DNA from: Taeniopygia guttata
Taxonomy: Eukaryota > Chordata > Aves > Passeriformes > Estrildidae
NCBI RefSeq assembly: GCF_048771995.1
Contig: NC_133030.1
Coordinates: 40,238,001-40,302,000 of the forward strand
Reading direction: 5' to 3'
Length of the DNA stretch: 64,000 nucleotides
The position numbers were made by a program, and so were the translations under genes. Of this stretch, positions 1-12,002 are shown one piece after another. Under the pieces are notes generated by a model, which saw nothing but the letters and a program-made list of their open reading frames with translations, was not told where the DNA came from and searched no databases. Position 1 is the stretch's first letter. Every line of letters begins with the position of its first letter.

Positions 1-140
1 AAATGCCATTATTCTGTTCAGAAACAGCATCTTACCTGAAAATGTTATTTTTTTATTTTGGGCAATGCTTTTTGCTATAAAAAGAGCTAAACATGTAAAT
101 GTTTTTGATTCACAGCATGTTCTTTATTATACTTTTTCAG

Positions 141-224
141 AATTATGGAATGATGAGCTCCAGTCCAGGAAGAAAAGGAAGGATCCATTTAGCCCAGATA
201 AGAAGAAACCTGTTGTTGTATCAG
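141..224 (+). CDS. BRMS1L: BRMS1L coding exon A (first in window)
   Basis: This 84-nt exon follows a pyrimidine-rich acceptor ending in TTTTTCAG at 140. It starts with the last two bases of a Glu codon, encodes 27 full codons from LWNDELQ to PVVVS, and ends with the first base of a Gly codon. It carries the basic RKKRK cluster and the SPDKKK segment. Its 3' boundary is set by a U12-type ATATCCTT donor, not by GT. Reading through the boundary would put intron codons after VVVS. Confidence 0.95.
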
Positions 225-3200
225 ATATCCTTTTAATGAAATCATTGTTCTTTTTAGTAATGTTTGCAGTTTTATCGCTAATTTTATTACGTGTCATTAA
301 TACCAAGTTGAAGTGATAATGCATTATCAAAACTGATTTTTGCATTGCAGACATTGTTCTAATTCAGTTTACAGAAGCCATGTTGACACATCCATCCCAT
401 CATGAAAATTGAAATTAAGATTCTCTTACCTAGCTACTAGTTTAATGTCGAAAATGTTTCAAAAAGTTAAATTTTCTAACTCTTAAAAAAAAAAGATTTG
501 CAAGGCAAAAGCAGAATCAAGTTAGGCCACTCCACCAACTGACCATATAAATAGCATTGGATTCTGTGAATCGTGAGTTACCTTGCCATTTTAGAGTATG
601 TTCCAAACAAAAAATACTTATGTATTATTCTTTATAAAATCTCAGCAATTTCAGGCTGTTTAAAAAGCTAAAACTTTTCAGTTTTAAAGTAAATTAATTT
701 GTTATTTTTATTGTAGTTTAGAAATAGTTGTGAATGTGTCAGATATGTGCAAAGCAAATACTAGAAATTTTACCCAGCTTTTAATTTTTAATTTTTTGCT
801 ATTTAGAGAAAAACAAATTTGAAAGTAGTTAAAGATTTTTAAAATTTCAAATGGAATTTTAAGTTTAAGCTTGTGCTCCATTTTAGTTTTTTTTTTTAAA
901 ACATCTATAGCACCTTTTGCTAAACTTATTTTTCAGAGATGAAATGGTGAAATTATGTTCTGAAGTTCATGTATTGTTCTAATACACATTTTTTACTTTG
1001 CAGTTGATAGTTTAAGGAAGGGGGCTTTGCCTTTCTGCCTCATGTTTTTTAGATATTTGATATTCAGATATGTCATGCTGACCCATGTTTTCTCTTGAAG
1101 ATACATGATGTGGAATACTGTAAAAATAATTATTTTATTTAAGCTGATACTAGTGTAGGTGCTGTTTTGCAGTGGTACATTGAAGTTGCAAAGGATTTTA
1201 ATTGTAATTTGAATTACTGCAAATAGAGTAATTTTTGAACTTTTAGGAATGGAATGGTTGTATCTCAGCTGTTTATCCTATCCTTATGTTGAACTCCAGT
1301 ACCCTGAGTATCTACATACTATTACTACCTCTTTTAATAATTCTTAAAGTGTGCTTCTAGGTTGCATAATTCAAAGATGGATGTGTTTGCACTGAGCTTT
1401 TACTTTGCGTTGGTATACTTTTCGTGGAAGATCTGCAGAACAGAGCTATTCATAACTTTCTACGAACATTAGAATATTTTTATTATTTCTGTTTAAAAGA
1501 GTTTTCCCTAACATTTCCACGCCCTTATATAGTTTATATGTTGCAAGACCTTGATATACTTGAAGACTGGACAACAATAAGGAAGGTAAGATGAAAGGAT
1601 GAATGCCAATGACTGTGGATTTAATTGGGTTCATGTCTAGTTCTTTTGCTACTTAAAAATATGTAACTGGATTTCTTACATGATCAAAACACTAAATAGA
1701 TTTTTATTTTTTCAGTAGTCAGTTAATCCTTTCACTTCAAGCTGTGTTACTGCTATTTTTTCTGATTCTAAATTCTACCCAAATCATAGAGAGGAATCCA
1801 TTAAAGGGGTGCAAGAGGATGTCTCTAAAATGGGGAGTCCATAATTTTCCATGTAAAAGTGAGCCTAAAGCCTGTGTTAAGGAGATCTGCTTTCTCATCG
1901 TTTAGGCTAATTGGGTAGAAACTATGATAGGATAGTCTGAGAGGATTTTGCTTTATGTGAAGGTTTTTTAAAATCTCATATGGCATGTTTTCATATAGTA
2001 GGGTTTTTATTTTAAGAAGTTTCCTGTACTTTGACCTCTCCTTATACTTTCTTTACATAAAAATGGGGAGCTGTTTTTTTCTCAGATTACAAGTGAATCC
2101 TGATTTATAGGAAGATAAATTTGCTTAGTCAATTGATATATTTGAAAATAAATCCATCTTTTAATTGTGTAATTCCTTTTTTAGATTGTAAGACTGTTGA
2201 AGGATCTTGGTGTAATGAAATGCTATCCTTGCCTTGCATCTGCAGTCAGAAAGCTTCCCCTAGTATCGTAGTGCATCCCAGCTTATGGAATAGCAATCCA
2301 CTTAGGTGAATTCATAATCTTGGTGGGGAGTTGGCTCTGAGTCAGTTTCTAGCCTGTTTTTTTCCCTGTACCTCTTTCCTGAACAAGAAGTAAAATACGA
2401 CCTTTATATGAGAACTTGTCTGACTTTTCTCTTTCTATTGCATCAGAGGAACAGACACAAAATATCTTTCCCTAGAGTTTCTTTTACTATAGTTTTAAAC
2501 AATAGCAGCAAACCCAAGACCTACTCGGGTTTTGCCTTTTCTGGAAATAATTTAAAAAATCCCAAAAAAGCAAACAAATGAACCCCCAAAAACTCTTCAA
2601 TGCTTATTTTTCCCCCAAGGTTATGTGTGGTCTGGAGTTTACATGAAGTAATATTTGTGAGCTTATAGCATATAAATTAAAAGACTAGGTTGTTCATATT
2701 ACATTTTGTTTTTCAGAGTGAGTTAGTGTCATTTTGTGTTTTCTTGATAGAATTGCATAAGAGGAATTTTGAGGATTTAATTTAGAAAAGGCTGAGTTAT
2801 TGAAATCAGAACTTAATAAAGGTGATTTTTTTCACCGTCCAAATGCTTATTTATTTAGCTACTGAGTCACCACTGAACACATTTTTATTTTAGAATTCTC
2901 ATTGTATTTTTTGTGCATAAATGCAAGTATATACTTGCACATAAAAGCAAATACCACTGCATGCTGCTCCACAGCTAAAGCTGGCAGTTAAGACAGAATG
3001 ACTCTTCCTGCTGACTAACTTTAATTTTCTTTTGTGTTTCAAGGCAATGGCTACGCTGGGACCACACAGGGTAAAGCCGGAACGTAAGTAAACATGGTCT
3101 AGTTTCACAAGACAGAACTTGCTGTGTCCAATGTTGCAAACTGTATCCAGGCAAATTGTGTTTAGTATAGTACTGGTATAGTGATCGAGGATGGGGTGAA

Positions 3201-5685
3201 GTAGGTGGAAGATGTGGCTTTTGTATTTCTCCTCTCTCAGGTGCTGATACCTGTAGCTTGATTGCTGTTGCTTCTGTTGACACAAATTCTAGAAAATTAT
3301 AAAAAAAAGTCAGGCTTCTAACAGTGAATATAATAGCAATTTATATTAGCAAGTTATGCAAGTGTTTGCACAGGATTAAGCAGAAAGCTGAGAGCATCTG
3401 AACCTTTCAGGTGCATTTCAAAGTTTGCTCACATTGACTGCAGCTACAACCCTGAAAATGCAGAAGTGTGGGAAAGGAGTGATATTCACATTTGGCATTG
3501 AAGTGAGAAGCGTGTTCTTGCTAAGTAAAATCACATATTTGGAGGTGATTAGGATAAGGGGCAGTAGGCATGTAGGTGATAGCTTCAATTTGAAAATGAA
3601 AATATAACTTTTAATTATCTGACTGGAAATAAAAAGGTATATTGCTTCCAATTTCCAATGTAATTATTAAGAGACAGACTACTGTTGGAAAAAATGTGGA
3701 TTCTGTGTAAATAACTTGATGAAAGTGTATTTAACCACTTAACTGATTTCTGTGAAGTTAATATTAAATCACTCTTACTTAATTTAGCACCTGTCAAATT
3801 AGAAAAGCATCTACATAGTGCTAGATCTGAAGAAGGAAGACTCTATTATGATGGCGAATGGTATGGACGAGGGCAGACGATATGCATTGATAAGAAAGAT
3901 GAATGTCCTACAAGGTAAAGATTATTTAGTCTATGCAGCTCTGTACATTCATGTTAAGCAATAACTAGGATGATGGCATTGAAGAGTAAGGCCTGTGTGG
4001 AAATACTCAGTGACATTTACTAGTTCACGTGGAAAGACGGGTATTAAGATATGTGCTGACTTGTGAAAGAGGCTAGTAAAGGTTGGAATTAACTGAAAGA
4101 TTGTCAAGTTAGAATCTCTCTTAACAATTTCAGCTCTTATTAGTTTCTGGTAGCCTTGGAGTAATTTTTCTAGTATCTTGGGAGTTTGTTGCTTTGAGAA
4201 TTTGATCTGTTGCCCCACCCAAAAATACCTAATTATGGAAAAACACTATATGCTGTTGAAAATAAGCTTTGTTTTCCATTGAATAGTGCTCTGAAAGAAG
4301 AGAGGAACATTTTAATGGTGTTTTCTTCTCTTAAGAAATGTTCTACCTTGGAACAGTCTAAATATTAGAGTGCAAATTTGGTTGAATGTTTAAGATCTAT
4401 AAATGTGTTTTCTCTGTATGGATAATATTTGCACATTCTAAAACTCTGAGTGGATTTAAAATTAAATTTATATCTTACCTTTTACTGAATGGGGCAAATA
4501 AGTCTAAGCCCAGTGTTGATTAAATATGCACATGTACTCTGGAAAATTTACTTTAATTTTGTATGTCAGTAGTTTAGTGTGGAACTGGCTGATTTTTTTT
4601 CTTCCTTATGTATGGTGAAGATGAAGATACTTTGGTGATTTTGTTTCTTCAGGGCTGAAACAGGAAGGTATTTTAGTAAACTAAAGATTGTGTCTGAAAT
4701 TAAAAAATTTAAAAAACCTCTGGATTAATTTAGCAGAACACAGCACTTGTACTGGGCCAAGTAAAGGTCTTAGTATCCAGTGTCTAACAAAAGCTAAAAG
4801 CTGATGCTTAACAGGGCAGTCATGCAGTGGAGCTTCCCTGGGCTTTCAAGACCCTCACAACTTAAAAGACTAGAGGGAGTTGTCACATTCAGTATGCAAT
4901 AGATCTTTGTTCTATTAACTGTTTTGATCTTTGGTTTTGTACTTTCTGTTTTCCCCATCAATATACTTGAAATGATATTTTTTCTGTGGGTATGAGAAGG
5001 GAGTTTTGTTCACTATTTGTGTTAAAGGTTATCACAAGGAGCATAAAAGCAGGGCTCACTTAACAGTGAATCAGTAAATCAGTTTTCAGTTTATTTCTTA
5101 TGATCTTGGCATAATGAGTAAGAGTTTAATACATTTTGTGCTTTAAATTGTGGCTTCAGGTTGTTCAACCTTTTTTCAAGTACTTCATATTCAATATAAT
5201 TTCAAGGCTTTTCTTGTTTTTTTACTATGGGTAGTTTATTGTTGTGCTTTCTCTGTGTGACTATTGTTCTTATAAACAATTGAAGTATTTTTACCTGTTA
5301 GGGTTTTCTTGTAAGAGAATAAAATAGATGGCTGAAACATGAGCTACCTTCACTAAAGACACATGCAGTCCCCAAGGAATTATGTAAAAACTATCCTTGG
5401 AGTGGTGCTAGTATCTTTTGGGCCTAGCATTTACAACTAATGCATATTTTCATATACTGTGTGGAAATACAGCTGCAGTTTTGAGGTTATTTTTAGCTTA
5501 TAAGCTTTCTAAATACTTCTTGTTTTTCTTCCCCTGACCCTTCTTCCTTCATTTTCTGTAGTGCCATAATTACAACAATTAACCATGATGAAGTTTGGTT
5601 TAAAAGACCGGATGGAAGCAAGTCTAAGCTGTATATTTCTCAGCTACAGAAGGGAAAATATTCAATAAAGCATAACCACAACTGA
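141..5685 (+). CDS. BRMS1L: BRMS1L, C-terminal half, five coding exons (5' exons outside window)
   Basis: Breast cancer metastasis-suppressor 1-like protein is a nuclear subunit of SIN3A-HDAC corepressor complexes, in the Sds3/BRMS1 family. Joining 141-224, 1521-1585, 3044-3083, 3788-3914 and 5562-5685 gives one open frame of about 146 codons ending in TGA. Recognisable segments are [16 protein letters not shown], then [17 protein letters not shown], then LYYDGEW, then KDECPTS and [18 protein letters not shown]. These match the C-terminal half of BRMS1L rather than SUDS3; BRMS1 is the nearest alternative. The vertebrate protein is about 320 residues, so the N-terminal coiled-coil/Sds3-like part lies off the left edge. 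Reading phases agree at all four junctions, and there is no frameshift or premature stop, so the gene appears functional. The basic stretch RKKRKD in the first exon could serve as a nuclear localisation signal (inference). Confidence 0.96.
225..1520 (+). other. BRMS1L: U12-type AT-AC intron of BRMS1L
   Basis: This 1296-nt intron begins ATATCCTTTT, the exact minor-spliceosome donor consensus. It ends in AC at 1519-1520. A branch-point-like TTCCCTAAC lies at 1504-1512, one base off TTCCTTAAC, with the likely branch A about 9-10 nt from the acceptor. A conventional GT-AG choice does not join PVVVS to the family continuation G-P-Y-I-V, while AT-AC does so exactly (G|GC = Gly). Minor introns are often spliced slowly, so retention could limit BRMS1L expression (general knowledge, not shown here). 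No repeat or other gene is seen inside. Confidence 0.93.
1521..1585 (+). CDS. BRMS1L: BRMS1L coding exon B
   Basis: This 65-nt exon completes the split Gly codon with GC and then encodes 21 codons, [16 protein letters not shown] through TTIRK, ending in phase 0 before GTAAGA. The sequence is strongly characteristic of BRMS1/BRMS1L. The start is fixed by the AC acceptor of the preceding U12 intron and by frame continuity. Confidence 0.95.
1586..3043 (+). other. BRMS1L: BRMS1L GT-AG intron, 1458 nt
   Basis: This is a standard major-spliceosome intron, with donor GTAAGA and acceptor TTTTGTGTTTCAAG. It is AT-rich. No repeat, RNA gene or cryptic exon was recognised in it. Confidence 0.9.
3044..3083 (+). 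CDS. BRMS1L: BRMS1L coding exon C (40-nt mini-exon)
   Basis: This 40-nt exon encodes [13 protein letters not shown] plus the first base of a Pro codon. The donor is a strong GTAAGT at 3084. At 40 nt it is near the small end for vertebrate internal exons. Skipping it would shift the frame (40 is not a multiple of 3), so skipping would disrupt the C-terminus. Confidence 0.94.
3084..3787 (+). other. BRMS1L: BRMS1L GT-AG intron, 704 nt
   Basis: The donor is GTAAGTAA and the acceptor is TTACTTAATTTAG. The open stretches on both strands around 3418-3797 have no recognisable similarity and are taken as chance. Nothing else was seen. Confidence 0.9.
3788..3914 (+). CDS. BRMS1L: BRMS1L coding exon D
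   Basis: This 127-nt exon completes a Pro codon, encodes 41 codons and ends with AG of a split Ser codon before GTAAAG. It contains [20 protein letters not shown] and then [20 protein letters not shown]. This conserved C-terminal module continues into the last exon. The acceptor is AATTTAG and phases match both neighbours. Confidence 0.95.
3915..5561 (+). other. BRMS1L: BRMS1L GT-AG intron, 1647 nt
   Basis: The donor is GTAAAGAT and the acceptor is TTCATTTTCTGTAG. It is AT-rich intronic sequence with no recognisable repeat or nested gene. Confidence 0.9.
5562..5685 (+). CDS. BRMS1L: BRMS1L terminal coding exon E with stop
   Basis: This exon completes the split Ser codon and encodes [20 protein letters not shown], then [20 protein letters not shown], then TGA at 5683-5685. 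The acceptor follows a long pyrimidine tract. An AATAAA hexamer lies inside the coding sequence at 5664-5669, within the YSIKHN codons; it is probably not used as a processing signal. The exon continues into the 3' UTR without interruption. Confidence 0.95.
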
Positions 5686-6954
5686 CCATTGCTCACCGGA
5701 TATGAAACAAATGGTATTGCCATGTGTGATGTGCCATGGGGTGAAAATTGTATTTAATAGTGTTTTGTATTCCTTATATATTTACAGCAGTATCTAATGT
5801 GTATTGGTCGTGCTGTATGTAAGCTTCATATGGACGGCCTTCAGAAACCTGAGGAGGGTAAATCCTGTTAACAGACATTTTGCCTCTAAATTGGGTCCAG
5901 TGCCTAAGATGTGAAGTATGCTCTTCAAGTATAACGCTTCAAAACTTAACATATTTGTAATTTAAAAAGAAAAAATATTTTTCCATTGGTGACCAGTTGG
6001 TGTGAAAAAAGTGATAACCATAATTACCAGCTCACTTATTTTTCAGTGACCGTGTCATGCTTGTCTTGTGGATGTAAATTTAGCCTGCTCAGCTGTTGCT
6101 TTTGAATAGATTGTAACATGCACAAGCATCCTTTTATCCAAAGTGTACTGATTTATTTAAATTATTGTCCTCAACAGCTCTGGCAGTACCGACTGTGTTA
6201 TGTTTTGTAAGGTTTACTATATTGCTTGTAACGAGACAAAGCCAATATTTTGAACTATGTTTTTGAAGAGCACTTTTCTAGTGTAGGACCCTATTCTATA
6301 GCAGACAAATCATTGGTGATGTTTTTTCTTGATTGCCAGCAAAATTTATGCATAAGGTGGACAGTGTTGCTCCAACCTGTGTTATATGTTGCCCACAAAG
6401 AACAACTGGGGGAATGGTTACATAAATGCTGTTGCATGGCCTGCATGTTTGGTCCACAGTTGTATGAAATACGATTAATTTTAAGGAAAATATTTCCCCA
6501 GGAGTCATGTATCTGGGAGAATTTACATTTGAGTTTTTCACCAAACACTATTTTCATAATTTCTGTGCCCCATTTCATCTTAGTATACACCAGAAGTATT
6601 TCATGCAGCTTAGGAAACTGAATGTCTTTTAAAGTCTTGCTCTTTTAGCCACAGAGAAAAGTCCTAAATCCTTGATGTTACTGTGATGTGCTTCGAGCAA
6701 CTAGAATGGTAGATGGGATTGTTCAAGAATTGTTCATGCGTTGGTTATATGCACTTTAATCTCCACTTATGATGATTCTTCTTGGAGAAAATAAAGCATC
6801 CATTTGCTTTAAATGATCACAGCAAATAAATATTTTTATTGTAACATATAAATTAATCATCTCTTCTAGTGCAGGGTGGTAAGTACTTTCCAAATGCCAA
6901 ATCACTTTCTGCTAAGTGATGCTTTTCTACAATCGTATGACATTATAAATCAAA

Positions 6955-6962
6955 TGTACATA
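6955..6962 (+). promoter_or_regulatory. Candidate Pumilio response element in BRMS1L 3' UTR
   Basis: TGTACATA matches the UGUANAUA consensus bound by PUM1/PUM2. One such octamer in about 1.4 kb of AT-rich UTR can occur by chance, so this is only a candidate. Confidence 0.3.
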
Positions 6963-7067
6963 AAGTATCAATTGACGTGTTGGCTTTTAACAATATGAAC
7001 TGTATGTATACAGTTGTTTGATAAACTTTTTGTAATGAAATATTTGCATTTTTTAACTTAGTATATA

Positions 7068-7073
7068 AATAAA
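7068..7073 (+). terminator. BRMS1L: Likely distal poly(A) signal of BRMS1L
   Basis: A canonical AATAAA is followed within about 30 nt by GT/T-rich sequence (TGTGGTAGTGG, then TTTTCTCTTGTTTTGC), the expected layout for cleavage. It is the third and last AATAAA after the stop codon in this block. Two upstream hexamers (6790 and 6835) are alternatives. Confidence 0.6.
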
Positions 7074-7099
7074 TGATCTGTGGTAGTGGACATATTTTC

Positions 7100-8756
7100 T
7101 CTTGTTTTGCTCTTTGATTTTCTAATCTTGTTGGAATTGTTGATCTACCAAATGGCAAAGGGAAATATTTTTAAATAATCAGAAGGCCTAAAGCTTTTTA
7201 AAGAAACGTTTGACTTGCACCTTTTTCTTTTGATTTTTGAGTTTGTATGTATGCGTTTTGTAAGTTTTTACAAACTTTTAGAAAATATTTTATGGAAGCT
7301 TTATTTTGTGACAATTATAAATCAAACATAAGCAGTGTTAAGAATCTCATAACTGTAGACATGCTTGAAACAATTTGTATTTAGGCCATGCTGGGTACTC
7401 TAAACTGCTTTTATGATTCACCCCTTTTACCTCTTCTGTATTTTGCATCTCTCTCTAGCTGCAATTGATTATTCCTACAGCTTCTTCTCTTCTACAAAGC
7501 AAAACTTTCCTTCATAGAACCCTGTATTTTGGACTGACAATTTGTAAGTGTGGTTTCTTAAGTCAGAATAAACATAATTAATATCAACATGAGGGGTAAT
7601 AATCATAGCAGTGTGCATTAGGGATCAGACAACTCGTTCCATTACTACAAGTACAGGAGACTGAGCTGTGGCTTTCTGTTTTGACATGTCACCATTTCTG
7701 CATATCTGATGGGAGAGCTGTAAGATTGGTTTTTGTTTGTAACTGGTTAATTGTTTCATGCTTAGGTGAATCATATTTGATACATGTTTTGTATCTTTTT
7801 AATATTTGAACAGTTAATGTTTCACTCGATCCAACATAAGATGTAAGAGAGGTCATCCTCTGATTTTATTCCTTTAAAGTAGAGACATGATTAGCCTCTT
7901 GTCCATCTGTTTTATTTTTTACACCCCTACATAAAAATTTTTCAAGCTTTGGTAGCCTTGTTTTAACCTACGAATTGGATTTAGATCTGTGAAGTGTTGA
8001 AAGGAATTCTCTAATATGTGAAAAAGTAAGTAGGTGAAGAACAAGAGGCACTGAGTGACAAAAATAACACTCTGTACGTGTATAGAAAAAGCTTCTTTAT
8101 CAGTAGTTACGTTTCAGAGGAGATGCAGTTTGATTTTTGCCAAACACACAGAGTAAATTGATCTGCTCATCTTTCTCCCAGTGAAGTATCTGATATATTT
8201 AGTTGGAATGCGATTGATTTAACCTGACAACACCTACTAAGTATCATGTGGAGTTTAGCTTAGGTATTTCATAATAAGCAGGTCTTAAACTTTCCAAATG
8301 CATTTGAATTTTGGCACTTTATCATAGTGTTTGTTTTTAAACTATAAAAATGGGCTATTTATAGTCTGTGAACATCTTGCTCTCTATTTGTAAGCCAAGG
8401 CCTGCGTAAGTAGCTCACCACCCCCATCAAGTGGTAAGAGATGATTAAGTACTGAAATTTTCATTCATTTTGAAACCTATGCTGTCTTCCAACAATAGGT
8501 TCAATTTCTTCTGTGTGAGCTTTTGTTCTTTTTCTTTTAAGTAAAAAGAAAAAAATAGGCTTAGACTTTTATTAAAAGAGAGATGTGCTAATACAGCTTC
8601 CCATTTCCTGGAGAAATTCTTCAGTTATTACTGTTGGAAAGAACAGCCTTTCCCCTCCTCCCCCCTTTTTTTAGAGGGCAAGGGAGAGAGGTAAGGAGAA
8701 AGAAACCATGTGTCCAATAGACTTTGCATTTAAATAGCTAAAATCTTCAGTGCTTT
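7100..8756. other. Intergenic, no gene seen
   Basis: This is AT-rich unique-looking sequence downstream of BRMS1L. No exon pair, repeat or RNA gene was recognised. It includes a perfect MEF2-type CTATTTATAG at 8355-8364 and an imperfect T-rich/A-rich inverted repeat near 8528-8555. Confidence 0.6.
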
Positions 8757-8760
8757 ACTG

Positions 8761-8872
8761 AGGCTTTAAGCAACCTGGTCTAGTGGAAGGTGTCTCTGCC
8801 CATGGCAGAAGGGATGAAACTTGGATGATCTTTAAGGTCCCTTTCAACCCAAACCTTTCTATAAATCTATGA
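8761..8872 (+). mobile_element. CR1 LINE 3'-terminal fragment
   Basis: The sequence runs GCAACCTGGTCTAGTGGAAG, then TGCCCATGGCAG, then GATGATCTTTAAGGTCC and a TCAACCCAAACC-type ending, and finishes near TCTATAAATCTATGATG. This is the classic 3' tail of avian CR1, which lacks poly(A) and ends in short ATTCTATGA-like repeats. Only about 110 bp remains, typical of 5'-truncated insertions. Sense is on the + strand. Confidence 0.9.
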
Positions 8873-11800
8873 TGAGAGATTGGCAGATGAGAGCCCTGTC
8901 CACACAGCCTTTTACACAAGGCAAAGTAAGCTCTATTCTGAGGGTATGTGATCATTCCTAAGAAAGTTCCTAAATATGCTATCCCCAGGCAGAAGCACGG
9001 TTGCTGCTGAAATTAAAACCAGGTAGACGGTGTATTACCTGTGAAATGGAATTTGCAGTCTATAATTGAAACAAAAGCACAGCATGTATTCAGTAAACTT
9101 GACATTTCCTGGAAATGCCAGCCTAAATGTACTTGTATGGCATTATGTAGGCTTTTGTTTCTCTGCATGGAAAATGGTCGTGATGGGTCAGATGTGACTT
9201 CTACCATTTAAGACTCAGTACTGTTTTTTTCTGGAACTACCACTGGAAAACTGAAAATTTATATTTTGAGCTGGCTCCTGTTTTAGTGTGCTGGCAGCCC
9301 TGCAGATATCACTTCTAGAAATTTAACTTTCCCAGATGTTGCATGAAAGGTCTGAAGGCTGAAAATAATCTGACAGATTCACTAGATAGGGCTAAATTAA
9401 TCTAGCACCATGTCCAGTCCATCACTATATTTTCCTTCCAACTCCTCTTGTCTTCCTCCTACACCCAGTTTTATTTAAGGGATGGGAAGGAAAATCACAG
9501 ATTACTTTAATTTCCCAAAGGCAAATGCAGACATCAATGCAACCCTAGTTACCCTAGGCACTGACTGAGACAGCATCACTTTCTGATAGGAGAATACTGT
9601 ATGATTTTGTAAGTTAGAATTGTTTCAGATGGTAATGGGTTCAAAAAAAAGACCATTTACTGTAGGTAAACTTTATGTTTGGTATTTTTAAGTTTCACAA
9701 GTGTCAATGTTTCAGTTTGGTTTCTCTGTATGAAAGAATATGAATGTATGGGACTCGGGCATTTTAGTAAAGCAGTAATCTCCAAATTTTACTAGAATGG
9801 GTATTTTAACCACAGACATGGTATTTTTTTGTAAGATTTGACTTGCTAGATTTTTAAAAAATCTGGTTTAAATTTTAGAATATAGTAATTTCTTTGAAAA
9901 ACAGAATACAGAAGGCACATTGTTCAAAAGATGGTTAGCAGCAGTAGAATTTGTGTCCTTTGTAACGGAAGGTATCTTCAGATAGCACCACTGTCTTCAC
10001 AAATAGCAGCAATCTGAAATAGGACAACAGAAATTAAAATAATTGGCATTATTTGCTTAAACGGGGCAACATTAGTGGATTCTCCTTTTCCTATAAATAA
10101 AATAAATCTGAATCAATTGGCCGGAGTTGGAGCATTGAATTTGCTTTTCTTCATCCCCCTGCTCCCATGCTCTGGAGATCCATGATGGTGAATGCCTGCC
10201 TGCAGGTGGCAGTAAATTTATTCTGAAGCTTCTTGATGGTAGTTTCGAATTTTCTGTTTGGATCCTGTGAGATTTTTTTTTTCACGGTTTTTCTTAGTTA
10301 TAGTACAACTACTGGTTTTAATCCTAATGCATACTAATTAAGGGATATTTGGAAAGAACAGTACTCAGCGTTCTAAAGGAGGATTATCTTCTGCTACTAT
10401 ACTGTGAAAGAAAATCACTATGTAAAGGCTTAGGAAGGAACAGAAATGGATTAGATTCTGTCCAGTTGCCATAGAAACAAAATATGTAATTAAACAAAAT
10501 TAAATACATCTCTTACACTGATCAAAGTGTTAAGGAAAGGTGGGACAATGCAGTGAGTGTTTTAACCTGCAACACCAAACCCAGAAATAAAAAGAGGGTT
10601 CAGGTTTGTTTTTCTAATGCACTTTTCACTTCACTTTTTGTGCTTGGTTAACTAAAACCAAAAATGCTTTGCTTCCTAGGGTGAATCTGTAAAAAAGGAG
10701 TGTCAATAATAATCAGCAGTAAGTAATGCAGTGCAAATTTACGTCAATACTATTGCAGGTTAATAACATTAATATTATGTGATACTAAGAATTCAATTAA
10801 ATTAATCTTAAGCACATACCTTGGAAAAAAGCTAAACAGTATGAACAGTTTAATTACAATTTTAAATAATTTTTAATAGATCACTTCAATGTTCTTACTT
10901 CTATAAGATTATGCAGACAGTTTCTTACCCTTGCTCTATAGCTAATAAAGTCAATTTCTTAACGAAAAATGTGTGTCAAAAGAACTTCCTTTTAACCAGA
11001 TAATAAGTGCTGTGGATTTAGGATGTTTCAGAGCCCACAGTTAGTTCCAGGTGCCAGGAGAGGGCACTTTGAGGTTTCTCTTGGAACACTATTTACTTTT
11101 AAAAGAAGTTTAAGTCATGTTCTCAGACTTTATGTTCTTATTCTTCTGCCATAAGATTTCACGACTTAAAGTTCAGAAATGTAGCAGTGATTGTTACTTC
11201 TCTTTGTTAGCTTAACCCTGAAGGTGACTACATTCTGCTATTTATAAATTGAGGAGACTTATTTCCATGGTAAAATCTCTTATTTAGCACATCTCAGTGT
11301 GTGGCCCTGGGAGGTGGATGGAAATTGGCTGGCTTTGTATATCACATGACCAACACTACTCTTAAAAAAAAATTATAGAATTATGGTATATGATTCTTAC
11401 CTTTATTTCCTTCGGAGAGAAGGAAAAGTCAAAGAAATTCTGCACTCAGTTCAATGTATGACTTCAAGTTCAGATGATTATGCCAAAACATGGGTAAAAT
11501 ACCAGAATCTACCTTATACAGACAATATTGACCTTGGAAGTACTTTATGTGGCACATCTGCATTTGCTTGCCAGGTTTCTATATGGAATGAATAATTTAT
11601 TACAGTCCTGCTGAGGACATAGCAGCCTTGATTTAACATGTATCCCCAAGGCTCTGCAGCTTTGGGTGGAAACAAACTGGAGGAAACACTGAATGGACAC
11701 AGAGCCATCTCTGCTGCAGTGTATCCAACATCCCCCCTCACTTAAAACTAAAAGGAAAATGGAAAAAAGGGAGAAAAAGACTGATTGATAGAATTTTCTG

Positions 11801-11995
11801 GGGTAGGAATTTGAGATCTGCCTGCCTTTATTCCTCAAGCAGCCAGTTGCCTCGTCCTCAGGTGTGTCTGCGTGTGTTATGTTTGGCTGTATTTACAACT
11901 GATTTCTAAAGCATTTGAAGCATTAGTCCAGCTAACAAACTCTATCAGTGTAAGTATCTTAAAAAAAAAAAATCCCTCAAACCCTAGAAAAGTGC
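8873..11995. other. Intergenic, nothing recognised
   Basis: This is unique-looking AT-rich sequence. Short open frames (for example 9013-9207 minus and 11383-11838 on both strands) have no recognisable product or coding character. A 12-bp A run lies at 11961-11972. Confidence 0.55.
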
Positions 11996-12002
11996 ATTGT
12001 TT

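Larger units (their letters stand above)
5686..7095 (+). other. BRMS1L: BRMS1L 3' untranslated region
   Basis: AT-rich sequence continues from the stop codon, with three AATAAA hexamers at 6790-6795, 6835-6840 and 7068-7073. The last is followed by a GT-rich stretch, so the main 3' end is probably near 7085-7100, giving a UTR of about 1.4 kb; shorter isoforms could end near 6860. An AU-rich UUAUUUAAA motif lies at 6153-6161, and a Pumilio-type TGTACATA at 6955-6962. Open frames of about 100 codons inside (for example 6250-6621) lack any recognised similarity. The exact end is inferred. Confidence 0.75.

Noticed and set aside
6250..6621. 123-codon + strand open frame and overlapping minus frames after BRMS1L
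   Set aside because: It lies within the BRMS1L 3' UTR, has no recognisable domain, and overlaps equally long frames on the other strand.
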